From NCBI GenBank assembly GCA_964443325.1, contig CAYUCL010000031.1:1-22464 (forward strand): 22,464 nucleotides of DNA, given 5' to 3'. The notes under the pieces are model-generated. The model made no database searches. It was not told where the DNA came from and was given only the letters and a program-made list of their open reading frames with translations. Both the position numbers and the translations under genes were made by a program. Within the stretch, counting starts at the first letter, position 1. Each line of letters starts with the position of its first letter. The DNA comes from DAOUVR01 sp034430535. Lineage in GTDB: Bacteria > Chloroflexota > Dehalococcoidia > E44-bin15. Of the stretch, positions 1 to 7,658 are shown piece by piece.

Positions 1-10
1 CACCTCTACT

Positions 11-114
11 CATTAGCGTATTTCTTTATCTGATACAATAGTCTGATATTTAAATCACATCTGGAAGTGAAATAAATATCAGACTATTGTATCAGATAAA
101 GAAATACGCTAATG
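11..114. repeat. Perfect 42-bp inverted repeat with 20-nt loop
   Basis: Bases 11-52 are the exact reverse complement of 73-114, leaving a 20-nt spacer at 53-72. The arms are AT-rich and contain TCTGATACAATAGTCTGATA near their inner ends. A 42-bp perfect stem is far longer than a normal terminator and has no T-run after it. It may be a head-to-head junction of two identical mobile-element ends, or a MITE. No coding capacity is seen in it. Confidence 0.9.
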
Positions 115-217
115 CTCCCCTCTCTTTTTGAGATTCATTGCTTGTCACCACTGGAATAACATCGGGATGTTGCTAATTGGTAATAGAAGCTATTTGGATG
201 GCCAAAATTCGTTTAAA

Positions 218-354
218 GAGGAAGTGCCTTGAGCAATACCCGAATGGCAAGATGACCTGTTCAAATCGAGGCGCCTCTCGCCCAGATGGGAGTAGCCAGC
301 ACAACCCTGGATGGCTCCGCCATCAGGGGGCGTACCTTCTCCATGTAGGCGGCG
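218..354 (-). repeat. 137-bp dispersed repeat, copy 1
   Basis: This stretch matches 2211-2347 at the same spacing without gaps, with about 13 mismatches (roughly 90% identity by eye). Read on the minus strand it holds the 3' end of a reading frame, its TGA stop, and about 43 bp of 3' flank. The similarity begins abruptly at GAGGAAGTGCC and fades after CATGTA. Confidence 0.85.
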
Positions 355-416
355 AACCAGTCCGACTCCATATCTGCTTTCACAACCGATGGGTCGGTAA
401 TTGGACGGACCGGCGG
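261..416 (-). pseudogene. C-terminal gene fragment, unknown family
   Basis: A 51-codon minus-strand frame runs from just after an in-frame TAA (417-419) to a TGA (261-263). It has no start codon that makes sense. The C-terminal peptide ends in VVLATPIWARGASI, and the second copy at 2254 ends in VVLANPIWAKGASI. The differences between copies are largely conservative (L/I, K/T, R/K), suggesting both descend from real genes of one family. I do not recognise the family. The upstream part of the gene is missing or scrambled. Confidence 0.45.
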
Positions 417-542
417 TTACCGTATTCATCATCCCTGCCCTCCCAGACTTGTTCTGTCTTAAAGCGCGAGAGAGGGTGGGGATTATCTGGTCCATACAAT
501 ATCGGTTTTTGGTTAATGTGCCACCTCGCCTGATAAAATCAT

Positions 543-938
543 CTAAATTAGCTCCGGGTGATTATTTCGTATCCACGCCTCAACCTGCTGGCGTATTTAT
601 TTTGCCAGTTCAACCATCTCCTGTGCTTCCTGCTCAGTGACTATACCGGGGCGTTCATAGTCGCTAATATTTCGTTTGCGACGTAGTTTATGAAGCCTGC
701 GAATGATGTATTCTTCCAGTTGCAGGGTAAAAGAAAGAGACTGGATGACATAATAGTGATAAGCTTCTCGACTTGCCCTGTACCCGGCAGCAGCTAGCGC
801 TGCAGCGGAAGATTGCAGCGCAGCATTATGTGCCATATCCAGCTTACCTTCGCTGCTCAATCCAGCGACCTGACAATCATTTAGAGAGCGATCAGCTACT
901 GCCAGCAAATCAGCAATTTCACGGGATGTCGGCTTATA
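543..938 (-). pseudogene. HEPN-domain protein, interrupted by in-frame stop
   Basis: The minus-strand frame directly follows and overlaps the end of the nucleotidyltransferase gene, the usual order of an MNT/HEPN toxin-antitoxin-like pair. The readable core (908 to 597) has the features of this HEPN family: the NAALQ.. helix, a GYRASREAYHYYVIQSL stretch containing an R-x6-H, and RRKRNISDYERPG. After TAA at 597-599 the same frame continues with IRQQVEAWIRNNHPELI and then a TAG at 543-545. That is the C-terminal end expected for the family, so the TAA looks like a premature nonsense codon. The 5' end is also defective: in-frame sequence upstream of TTG at 908 (PTSREIADL) looks like genuine protein, but there is no ATG or GTG before the TAA at 939-941. 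It is either a pseudogene or uses TTG at 908 and lacks 17 residues at the C terminus. Confidence 0.7.
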
Positions 939-1554
939 TTACTTTAGCCAGCCCTTTTCCAACCAGAGACTGGAGCTCATTCTCATCCCCGATTACGAAT
1001 ATTTTATCGCCTGACAGTATATCACTGATGAAGTAATGGTTTTCCGACAATCTCCTGTTGAACTCTGCTAATGTATAGACCACCGGGTTCAACTCACGGT
1101 TCAAAGTTCCTTCCGCAGGTGAAAGAAGGTCGACTACTTCACCAAAAGTGATATTTCCCACAACAAGCAGGTCTATGTCACTGAATCTATTCTCGGTTCT
1201 CTTTGCTACTGAGCCAAAGATAAACGCGATGCGAATTATATCTGCCTTAGGAGAAAGAGATTGCCTGAGGACAGCAGCCACGCCGAATGTTTTTCTCACG
1301 ATGCTTTTAAGCTCGTTGAAGATAGGGCATTTCTCATTCGCCCGGTAATAGACCTGCCTCCCCTGCACTTCGCGGGTGATGATGCCGGCATCCGTCAGGT
1401 TTTTCAGCTCCCGTTGCACCGTCCCCCGGCCGATTTTTACCGTGTCCAGCACCTGTTTTGTGTAAAAAGAGCTATCCGCCCGTCCGTAGAGAAGGGCCAG
1501 GACTGCCTGGCGGGTTTTGCCGAAAAGACCGCTGCATAACAAATCTTCATTCAT
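934..1554 (-). CDS. Winged-helix DNA-binding / minimal nucleotidyltransferase fusion
   Basis: The 206-residue protein has an N-terminal ArsR-like winged helix (about 10-75; recognition region around GRGTVQRELKNLTDAG) followed by a minimal nucleotidyltransferase domain (about 100-190). The catalytic signature is GSVAKRTENRFSDIDLLVV, with G114-S115 and the metal-binding pair D126/D128. In this family the nucleotidyltransferase is typically the antitoxin partner of a HEPN protein, which it may inactivate by adding nucleotides (AMP in characterised MNT-HEPN systems). Here the HEPN gene lies immediately downstream but is damaged. The ATG at 1554 has no strong ribosome site. Instead two palindromic operators lie directly upstream, suggesting autoregulation by the winged helix and a very short leader. 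Function of the domains is well supported; the in vivo role is inferred. Confidence 0.85.
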   Translation of the reverse strand: MNEDLLCSGLFGKTRQAVLALLYGRADSSFYTKQVLDTVKIGRGTVQRELKNLTDAGIITREVQGRQVYYRANEKCPIFNELKSIVRKTFGVAAVLRQSLSPKADIIRIAFIFGSVAKRTENRFSDIDLLVVGNITFGEVVDLLSPAEGTLNRELNPVVYTLAEFNRRLSENHYFISDILSGDKIFVIGDENELQSLVGKGLAKVI

Positions 1555-1560
1555 AGCTAT

Positions 1561-1596
1561 TACCCATTTCGGGTATTATCTTACCCATATTGGGTA
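1561..1596 (-). promoter_or_regulatory. Tandem 15-bp palindromic operators with intervening -10
   Basis: Two palindromes of form TACCCA-N3-YGGGTA lie at 1561-1575 (TACCCA TTT CGGGTA, one mismatch) and 1582-1596 (TACCCA TAT TGGGTA, perfect). Their centres are 21 bp apart, two helical turns, so two dimers would bind on one face. On the minus strand a GATAAT -10-like hexamer (1575-1580) lies between them. The first palindrome ends 7 bp from the start codon at 1554. The best-fitting regulator is the winged-helix domain encoded just downstream. Confidence 0.6.
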
Positions 1597-1770
1597 ACAA
1601 AATCAAGCATTAGATGCTCCGAGCTTTACTCAACCGTGCCTCCGATTATAGCTACGGGTAAAATAGAGACACAGCAACCCCTTGTCAAGTGTTGATTGTG
1701 GCCTGTCAGACGGGTAACCGGGGTTACTCGACATCGCCCCCTTTTCTAAAGGGGGCAAGACCGGCATCTT

Positions 1771-1856
1771 CCCCCTTTTCTAAAGGGGGCAAGGGGGATT
1801 ATGCTGCTCTACAATGAGAATTTAGAATCCCCCTAAATCCCCCTTTTCAAAGGGGG
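1771..1856. repeat. 86-bp MITE-like palindromic element, copy 1
   Basis: The element has imperfect terminal inverted repeats of about 30 bp, each containing a CCCCCTTTT..AAAGGGGG palindrome, around a core of about 25 bp (ATGCTGCTCTACAATGAG...). A second copy of the same length is at 1932-2017. An extra solo end palindrome is at 1737-1755. No coding capacity. Confidence 0.8.
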
Positions 1857-1931
1857 ACTTTATAAGACATTATATATGATGCCGTAATGTTTGATGCTCA
1901 CCTTGATCTTAAGACCACACCCGCGTTTATC

Positions 1932-2017
1932 CCCCCTTTTTTAAAGGGGGCAAGGGGGATTATGCTGCACTACAATGACAATTTAGAATCCCCCTAAATC
2001 CCCCTTTTCAAATGGGG
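1932..2017. repeat. 86-bp MITE-like palindromic element, copy 2
   Basis: Same orientation, same length and nearly the same sequence as 1771-1856, including the core ATGCTGC.CTACAATGA. The right terminus has one decayed G (AAATGGGG). The two copies are separated by 75 bp of unrelated AT-rich sequence. Confidence 0.8.
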
Positions 2018-2104
2018 ACTTTGTACATCATTACACAGGACAATAGATTGTATAGCCAATCATCATATTCTATAATCTGCTTACCGGCCGAATATGTTGA
2101 TGAT

Positions 2105-2111
2105 AAGGAGG
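2105..2111 (+). promoter_or_regulatory. Strong Shine-Dalgarno AAGGAGG
   Basis: AAGGAGG is followed by 7 nt and GTG at 2119. This is the clearest ribosome site in the left 2.6 kb and marks the start of a gene that is now truncated. Confidence 0.6.
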
Positions 2112-2118
2112 AATTAAT

Positions 2119-2307
2119 GTGCCTGGGCCAACTCCGGCGTATGTTAAAAACACGATTCGCCATTCTCTCCGAGAAATTGTTGATCCTAATTCCACAAAGG
2201 AAGATAAAGAGAGGAAGTGCCCTGCGCACTACCTGAATGGCAAGATGACCTGTTCAAATCGAGGCGCCTTTCGCCCAGATGGGATTAGCCAGCACAACCC
2301 TGGGTGA
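2119..2307 (+). pseudogene. Truncated 5' end of a gene, possibly HNH-nuclease family
   Basis: The frame opens with GTG at ideal distance from AAGGAGG and reads MPGPTPAYVKNTIRHSLREI then VDPNSTKEDKER. This start resembles proteins of an HNH endonuclease family that begin with a basic helix before a cysteine-rich zinc region. The likeness is from memory and only moderate. From about 2209 the frame enters the 137-bp repeat and no longer looks like the same protein, so only about 30 native codons remain. The frame closes at 2307. I call it a gene remnant broken by the duplication. Confidence 0.4.
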
Positions 2308-2347
2308 CTCCGCCATTATGGGGCGTACCGTCTCCATGTATGCGACG
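2211..2347 (-). repeat. 137-bp dispersed repeat, copy 2
   Basis: Direct-oriented partner of 218-354, offset by 1993 bp with no indel. On the minus strand it encodes the end of a protein fragment (stop TGA at 2254-2256; C terminus VVLANPIWAKGASI), whose open frame reaches 2463 without a convincing start. Its left edge coincides with loss of the gene begun at 2119. Confidence 0.8.
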
Positions 2348-2497
2348 TAGCTAACGTTCAACATTTGGCCCGGCGTCTTCTTCTGGAGGCACTGGGTTTC
2401 TGGCGCTATCCTTGAGCCGGGGACGATGTCACGTTTTGAGTTATTGTTAAATGCGTGACCCATTACAGACAGGCCAACAAAACTGAGGCTTGTTGAG

Positions 2498-2503
2498 TAT
2501 AAT
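2498..2503 (+). promoter_or_regulatory. Candidate -10 box TATAAT
   Basis: A perfect TATAAT lies 90 bp before the lipid kinase start. There is no good -35 hexamer at 16-18 bp, so support is weak. Confidence 0.25.
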
Positions 2504-2592
2504 GTGTCAAATTGATATCGAGATTGACGGACAATAATTCCATGGGATACGATTTATTGGGCGAAGAAAATCAAGATAATAATTAGATTCTA

Positions 2593-3612
2593 ATGCAGGC
2601 CGAGTTGATCTACAATCCTTATAGTGGACAGGTAATTGTGAGGCACGAACTTGACGATGTAGTTGCGCTGTTGAGTCGCTGCGGATGGTCTGTCTCTTTG
2701 CGAGAAACCAGAAAGCCATCGGAGGCAACCGAGCTAGCCCGTAATGCTGTTAATAGAGGTGCAAAAGTAGTTATTGCGGCTGGTGGTGACGGCACTGTTA
2801 GTGAGGTAGCTAACGGACTACTGAACACTGAAGTGGCACTAGGAGTTCTTCCTGTGGGAACGACCAACTCGTGGGCATTACAGATGGGTATCCCGGCGTT
2901 AAACCCAATGCTTCCAGGCACGACAGTGTTCAAGTTGATTGCTGGTCTGGAGGAACGAATTGAACACCCGTTACCTGCCAATTATTATCGAAAGGTGCTG
3001 TTGGAAGCTGCGCAAGTTGTCATAGAAGGACACACCGTTGTAGTCGATGTGGGCGAGATCTCCGGGCGTTATTTTTTGATGTGGGCAGGTATTGGGCTAG
3101 ATGCAGCGATCATAAAAAGCATATCTTCGAAAGAAAAAAGAGCATTAGGTTCGTGGGCTTATGTGTTCAATGCAATTGAGTTAGGCTATCGATACTCTAG
3201 CACCGACGTTTGGCTCAAGTTGGATGGAGAGGTGGTAAAGACCAGCACGCCATTGATTGTTGTCAGCAATATTCAACTTTATGGAGGTGTGATGGCGATT
3301 GGGGCTAAGGCTTGTGTAAACGATGCTAAATTAGATGTGTGTGTTTTCAAGGGAGATGGATTCTTTACCTTTGTGCAGCACGCTATGAATGTCCTTTCGC
3401 TTAGACATCTCCGAGACCCGAATATAGAGTATTACCAATGCAGCGAAATAGTCGTCGAGTCCGCGTGCTCACTGCCAGTTCACATGGACGGTGATCCTTT
3501 TACGAAGACTCCTGTCGCTATTCGTACGATACCCTCATCACTAAAGGTCATAGTGCCGAAGACTGTGCCTGGTAATTTGTTTAGCCCTTCAACCTGCTAT
3601 TCCCGCCTATAA
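2593..3612 (+). CDS. Diacylglycerol/sphingosine kinase-family lipid kinase
   Basis: The 339-residue protein belongs to the DAGK catalytic-domain superfamily (YegS/BmrU/LCB5 type), which phosphorylates diacylglycerol or related lipids with ATP at the membrane face. The N-terminal domain opens with the family start LIYNPYSG (5-12). The nucleotide-binding motif AAGGDGTVSEVANGL has GGDGT at 64-68, and GVLPVGTTNSWA follows at about 84-95. The C-terminal beta-rich half ends with a conserved HMDGDPF (near 300), which normally helps position substrate. Length is normal. The start ATG at 2593 immediately precedes the expected first strand; its ribosome site is weak. It stands alone between a repeat-rich stretch and the metal transporter. 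The lipid substrate cannot be told from the sequence. Confidence 0.85.
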   Translation: MQAELIYNPYSGQVIVRHELDDVVALLSRCGWSVSLRETRKPSEATELARNAVNRGAKVVIAAGGDGTVSEVANGLLNTEVALGVLPVGTTNSWALQMGIPALNPMLPGTTVFKLIAGLEERIEHPLPANYYRKVLLEAAQVVIEGHTVVVDVGEISGRYFLMWAGIGLDAAIIKSISSKEKRALGSWAYVFNAIELGYRYSSTDVWLKLDGEVVKTSTPLIVVSNIQLYGGVMAIGAKACVNDAKLDVCVFKGDGFFTFVQHAMNVLSLRHLRDPNIEYYQCSEIVVESACSLPVHMDGDPFTKTPVAIRTIPSSLKVIVPKTVPGNLFSPSTCYSRL

Positions 3613-3815
3613 AATCTTTAGTGTGGGGGAGTAGCGTAGGTTGGAGTTTCATGCTAATTCAGTGTGACTAAGCTGATACAATGTGACATATACTATTGAG
3701 CATTCGTCAGTTTTGTTTACATGTAGATCGGTACCCTGATTAAGGGGCTTCTGCAGGCCACAGACCGCTCATATGCTCAGCCATGATTATAGGTAGATAA
3801 CATTGGTTAAAGGAA

Positions 3816-3844
3816 TTGCCAATGCTATGAAACTATATTATAGT
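3816..3844 (+). promoter_or_regulatory. Promoter of the CDF transporter
   Basis: TTGCCA (3816-3821), a 17-bp spacer and TATAGT (3839-3844) form a good sigma70-like promoter. Transcription would start near 3851, which is downstream of the ATG at 3847. This therefore supports the internal ATG at 3874 as the true start. Confidence 0.55.
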
Positions 3845-3873
3845 CAATGACCGCAGGACTTGAGGTGGAGAGG

Positions 3874-4773
3874 ATGATTCAGGATAAACAGCCCATACGA
3901 GTCACCCTGGTCGGATTGTGCACCAATCTACTTCTTCTGGGGTTGAAGCTTGCTGTTGGCATTTTTGTTGGGTCAGCGGCACTGATAGCGGATGCGGTTC
4001 ATTCCCTCTCCGATTTACTGACCGACTTGGTTACCATTCTAGGCATTCGACTCTCGGCGCGGCCGGCTGACGAAAGCCACGCATACGGACACGGGAGGTA
4101 TGAGACGATTGCTGCTTCCTTGATCGGGGTAGCGCTGGTGGCGGCTGGCGTCGCCATTACATGGGACGCCGGGCTCTCCCTATATCGACAGGAGCACAAC
4201 ATCCCGGGCTATCCCGTGCTGATTGTGGCTGCGGTGTCGATCGTCTCCAAGGAGTGGCTGTATCAGATAACGAGAAGAGTGGCACGCAGGGTCAGGAGCG
4301 CTGCGCTGAGCGCCAATGCGTGGCACCATCGTAGCGATGCCCTGTCTTCGGTCGCGGTGTTGATCGGAGGCGCTGCCGGGCTATTGGGATGGGGCCAGGG
4401 CGACCAGGTAGCTGCCATAGCGGTCGGTGTGATGGTAGCTGTAGTAGGTCTGAATTCACTATGGAAAGTTTTTATGGAGCTCACTGAGGGCTCGATCTCA
4501 GCGGAAGAGCGAGGGTCGATAGTAAAGGCTATCGAGAGCGTGCCCGGTGTTAGGGGCTGGCATCGTTTGCGAACTCGATTGGTGGGAAGAGAAGTGTTCA
4601 TGGATGTCCATTTGGTTGTCGATGGGGGGCTCTCCGTGGGCGAGGGGCACGCAATCTGCACCGCTGTGGAGAAGTCGATCGATCTATCGCTTGACCGTCC
4701 CGTCAGCGTCGTGGTTCACTGTGAACCCGAGGGGGAGATGGGCGAACAAAGTGAGCAGCAAGCGGACTCTTAA
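3874..4773 (+). CDS. Cation diffusion facilitator (Zn/Cd/Co/Fe-type metal efflux)
   Basis: This 299-residue inner-membrane protein of the CDF family exchanges divalent metal for protons. Four to six transmembrane segments occupy about residues 10-200, followed by a cytoplasmic CDF dimerisation domain (about 205-290). The intramembrane site is H43-S-L-S-D47 in TM2 and H151-H-R-S-D155 in TM5. This HxxxD/HxxxD pair is the pattern of zinc-type transporters rather than the DxxxD pairs of manganese exporters. The ATG at 3847 is possible, but the ATG at 3874 is preferred: it has GAGGTGGAGAGG just upstream, and the predicted transcription start falls between the two. It is a single gene with its own promoter. 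The metal is inferred. Confidence 0.88.
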   Translation: MIQDKQPIRVTLVGLCTNLLLLGLKLAVGIFVGSAALIADAVHSLSDLLTDLVTILGIRLSARPADESHAYGHGRYETIAASLIGVALVAAGVAITWDAGLSLYRQEHNIPGYPVLIVAAVSIVSKEWLYQITRRVARRVRSAALSANAWHHRSDALSSVAVLIGGAAGLLGWGQGDQVAAIAVGVMVAVVGLNSLWKVFMELTEGSISAEERGSIVKAIESVPGVRGWHRLRTRLVGREVFMDVHLVVDGGLSVGEGHAICTAVEKSIDLSLDRPVSVVVHCEPEGEMGEQSEQQADS

Positions 4774-4982
4774 GTAGCGTTCGGGCATAATGCCTCGAGT
4801 GATTGCTTAACCATTTTTGGTATGGGTATGTGGAAGTGGCCGCGAATCTCTACCAGGTGTTGAGTAAAGTCTGGTCGTGCGCTAGTTAGGAGCCGGGATA
4901 TAGTAAGCCTGAATGTGACCCTCTGCACTTTTCATCGAAATGTTTAGCTGTAAAATTCGAGCCTCAATGCTACCGAAGTCGA

Positions 4983-5011
4983 TTGACTATTAAGCAAGAT
5001 GCTATTACATT
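4983..5011 (+). promoter_or_regulatory. Candidate promoter of the YggS-like gene
   Basis: TTGACT (4983-4988), a 17-bp spacer and TACATT (5006-5011). This would give a leader of about 145 nt containing a short GGGAGAC direct repeat (5030-5046). The rest of the 390-bp gap 4774-5163 shows nothing I can name. Confidence 0.35.
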
Positions 5012-5163
5012 ATAACCGCATTTACTAAAGGGAGACGAAGGGAGACACTCCCCTTTTCTCTAGCTGCTTCACGGCAGATACCAGGGTTTTTGGATACTTT
5101 TGTTCACTTTGGAGATGGGGACACATAATCATGATCAATGAATTCAAAGTATAGGCGCTGGTT

Positions 5164-5853
5164 ATGGTGATTAGACATAATGCTGAGAAGATATTGGCTG
5201 AGTTACCAAACGGAGTTGAACTGGTAGCGGCAGCGAAAACAAGAACGCCTGAAGAGATCCTACAAGCGGTCCAAGATGGGGTCAAAATCATTGGGGAAAA
5301 TTACATTCAAGATGCAGAAAGGGCACATGAGGCAGTAGGAGATAAAGCGGAGTGGCATTTTATAGGACACCTTCAGAAAAATAAGGTGAAAAAAGCTGTA
5401 AAAATATTCGATATGATAGAGACTGTGGATTCTCTTGAAATAGCAGAGGAGATCGATAGAAGGTGTGCTCAAATTGGCAAAGTAATGCCAGTGTTAATCG
5501 AGATAAACAGCGGCAGGGAAAAGCAAAAATTCGGAGTATCCCCAGAAGAGGCCGAACAACTAATAACGGACATCTCGAGGCTGCGGAACATAAGAGTAAT
5601 GGGCCTCATGACTATGGGGCCGCGTTTTGGTAACCCCGAAGACTCACGGCCCTATTTCACGGAAACGAAAAGGGTTTTCGAGAGGGTTAAGAGGCTTAAT
5701 CTACCTAATGTGGAGATGAGACATCTTTCAATGGGGATGACAAACTCTTATAAAATTGCCATAGAGGAAGGCGCGAATATAGTGAGAATAGGGACTAGGA
5801 TATTCGGGGAAAGGAATTATGACGATATCGTTAAGCCTTCAGGGCTTAGATAA
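5164..5853 (+). CDS. yggS: YggS-family PLP-binding protein (PLP homeostasis)
   Basis: The 229-residue protein has the alanine-racemase-like TIM-barrel fold of the YggS/YBL036C/PROSC family, which binds pyridoxal 5'-phosphate and buffers PLP and amino/keto-acid pools. The PLP lysine is K25 in VAAAKTRTPEEI. Other family marks are GENYIQDA, HFIGHLQKNKVKK, the VLIEINSGREKQKFG strand, GLMTMGP, and the phosphate-binding C-terminal block SMGMTNSYKIAIEEGANIVRIGTRIFG. Length and start (ATG at 5164) are normal. The gene is monocistronic and convergent with the acyl-CoA ligase that ends at 6020. It has lower GC than the neighbouring transporter and operon. The 166-bp convergent gap has no clear terminator hairpin. 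Confidence 0.92.
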   Translation: MVIRHNAEKILAELPNGVELVAAAKTRTPEEILQAVQDGVKIIGENYIQDAERAHEAVGDKAEWHFIGHLQKNKVKKAVKIFDMIETVDSLEIAEEIDRRCAQIGKVMPVLIEINSGREKQKFGVSPEEAEQLITDISRLRNIRVMGLMTMGPRFGNPEDSRPYFTETKRVFERVKRLNLPNVEMRHLSMGMTNSYKIAIEEGANIVRIGTRIFGERNYDDIVKPSGLR

Positions 5854-6019
5854 TGAAAAGCCATAGGTCTTCTAGTCTGAGCTCCGTCTGGTTGTAAATA
5901 GCTATAAACATCGCAATATTTATAATCACCCTCACAGATCAAAGCCTCGTGCATTCCCTATCTTAAGGTGAAAACTTTCGTTACTCTTGTTACTCATATC
6001 TTTCGTCGGCGGCTTGAAT

Positions 6020-7600
6020 TTACTTGAGCTTCAGGTCCGGCATCTCCTTTTCCCTATCCCAGGTTCGGTCCGTCACGCCACGCTTCTTCATGTCGCCTTT
6101 TTGCACCCTCATCGTTTCGGTACGGGGGATTTCATCTACCACATCCACGTAGCGAGGCACCATGAAATAGGCCATGCTCTCAGCACAATGCCGAATCAGG
6201 TCCTTGATGTCGAGTTCCATACCGGTTTTAACCGTAACCCAGATCATCACTTCGTCCTCACCCAACTCGGAAGGGACACCAAAGGCAGCACATTCCTCAA
6301 CGGCCGGGTGCCCTTCGATAATCGTCTCTACCTCAAAGGAGGAGATGTTCTCACCGCGACGGCGCATGAAGTCCGACTTGCGGTCAACGAAGTAGAGGTT
6401 ATCTTCCTCATCGGTATAGAAAAGGTCGCCGCTGTGGTGCCATCCCCCGACAACCTTCTCCGACGAGGCTTTCTCATCTTTGTAGTACTCGACACCCCGA
6501 GTCCCCTCTTCAACCCTGGTGATGAATTCACCAATCTCCCCCTGGGGGACGTCACTTTCTTCGTCGTCCACCAACTTCCACTCCGTCACGCCCAGAGGTT
6601 TACCCACCGAGCCGACCGGTGCGTTGCCGAAATTGAAGATCAGACCTCCACCGTCTACCGCTCCGTAGGCCTCCCATATTTTGACGCCAAACCTCTTTTC
6701 AAAAGGCTCCCACAGGTTGGCGGGGCAGGCTGCCGAGATGACCAGGCGCACCGGGTTGTCGGCATCGTCCGGCTTTTCGGCTTGCTTCATCAGGATGGGT
6801 ATCATCGCCCCCAATGCATTGAACTGGGTACCGCCGAACCGCCTTACCGAGTCCCAGAATCGCGACGCGGAAAATTTCTTGTCCAGGGCCAGGGGTACGC
6901 TGCCGCACAAGGCCCAGCTCGCAGTGAGGATTAACGCGTTGGCGTGAAATAGAGGTAGGCAGGTATAGAGGATATCGTCGGGCTTGACTATGATCGATGC
7001 GAGGGCCATGAGCCCCTGCACAGCACCGGCGCGGTTTCTTGTCACTACCCCTTTGGGGAAGCCGGTGGTACCCGAAGTGTATATCATGTGGGTAATGGCA
7101 TCGGGGTTAATTACATGGTCGGGTTTCTCTGGCGATGCATCGAGGAACGCCATCAGGTCCAGAGTCCCTTGAGGGAGTGGCGCATCCGTGGTGCGTCGCA
7201 CGAAGACCTTTTCGATATCACCCAGCGGGCTGCCAAGCTCGGCGACCTGCGGGTAGAGCACGTCATCAACCGCCAGGTACTTGACGTCTGAGTTGGTGAG
7301 GACATGGCGCAGCCCCTCGCCTCTTAGGCTCACATTGACCGGGACGCTATAGAAACCGCCGCGAGGCATGCCGTGGAAGATGAACAGGTACTCGGGGCAG
7401 TTGCCCATCAAGATGGCTATGCCGTCACCTGGTTTGGCGCCCTGCGCCTCAAGGCCATTGGCCGCCCGACAGGTGCCACGGTCAAACTCGGCAAAGCTGA
7501 TGCTTCGGTCTTCGTAAATAATGTATGGCTTTCCGCCGAGTTCCTTTGCCTGGTGTTCGATGAGGTCGGCCCAATAGTTAAAAACAGGTTCTTGTGTCAT
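6020..7600 (-). CDS. CaiC-like acyl-CoA ligase (AMP-binding), paralogue 2
   Basis: The 526-residue adenylate-forming enzyme activates a carboxylic acid to its acyl-CoA via acyl-AMP. Core motifs: P-loop-like YTSGTTGFPKGV (174-185), a YGAVDGGG A5-like motif, GWHHSGDLFYTDEE (A7), DRKSDFMRRRGENISSFEVE (A8), and the catalytic lysine K501 in RVQKGDMKKRG (A10). Overall it resembles crotonobetaine/carnitine-CoA ligase (CaiC) and short/medium acyl-CoA synthetases. It is the last gene of the eight-gene operon, 58 bp after the thiolase, with only a weak GAGGCAG ribosome site before the ATG at 7600. A second, clearly diverged paralogue lies two genes upstream, so two different acids may be activated. The substrate is unknown. 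Confidence 0.87.
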   Translation of the reverse strand: MTQEPVFNYWADLIEHQAKELGGKPYIIYEDRSISFAEFDRGTCRAANGLEAQGAKPGDGIAILMGNCPEYLFIFHGMPRGGFYSVPVNVSLRGEGLRHVLTNSDVKYLAVDDVLYPQVAELGSPLGDIEKVFVRRTTDAPLPQGTLDLMAFLDASPEKPDHVINPDAITHMIYTSGTTGFPKGVVTRNRAGAVQGLMALASIIVKPDDILYTCLPLFHANALILTASWALCGSVPLALDKKFSASRFWDSVRRFGGTQFNALGAMIPILMKQAEKPDDADNPVRLVISAACPANLWEPFEKRFGVKIWEAYGAVDGGGLIFNFGNAPVGSVGKPLGVTEWKLVDDEESDVPQGEIGEFITRVEEGTRGVEYYKDEKASSEKVVGGWHHSGDLFYTDEEDNLYFVDRKSDFMRRRGENISSFEVETIIEGHPAVEECAAFGVPSELGEDEVMIWVTVKTGMELDIKDLIRHCAESMAYFMVPRYVDVVDEIPRTETMRVQKGDMKKRGVTDRTWDREKEMPDLKLK

Positions 7601-7658
7601 TATACAACTGCCTCGAAATTGAGGGCCTGTATGTTAAGCGATGCTTATATTCTTGGTG

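Noticed and set aside
250..275. tRNA-like T-loop (GTTCAAATC), also at 2249-2258
   Set aside because: The flanking bases do not form a T-stem, and no acceptor, D or anticodon arms are found nearby.
597..1554. A single frameshifted nucleotidyltransferase-HEPN fusion gene
   Set aside because: The nucleotidyltransferase reads cleanly to its own stop at 934, and two separate, overlapping genes are the normal layout.
1737..2017. CRISPR array
   Set aside because: There are only two long units plus a solo end, units are internally palindromic over 86 bp, and no spacer series or cas genes are present.
3847..3873. Upstream ATG as start of the CDF transporter
   Set aside because: It lacks a ribosome site and lies at or before the predicted transcription start, whereas ATG 3874 has a purine-rich site directly upstream.
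5987..6934. Long plus-strand open frame of 315 codons
   Set aside because: It is the antisense of the acyl-CoA ligase gene. Its protein has no family features, while the minus frame carries all adenylate-enzyme motifs.
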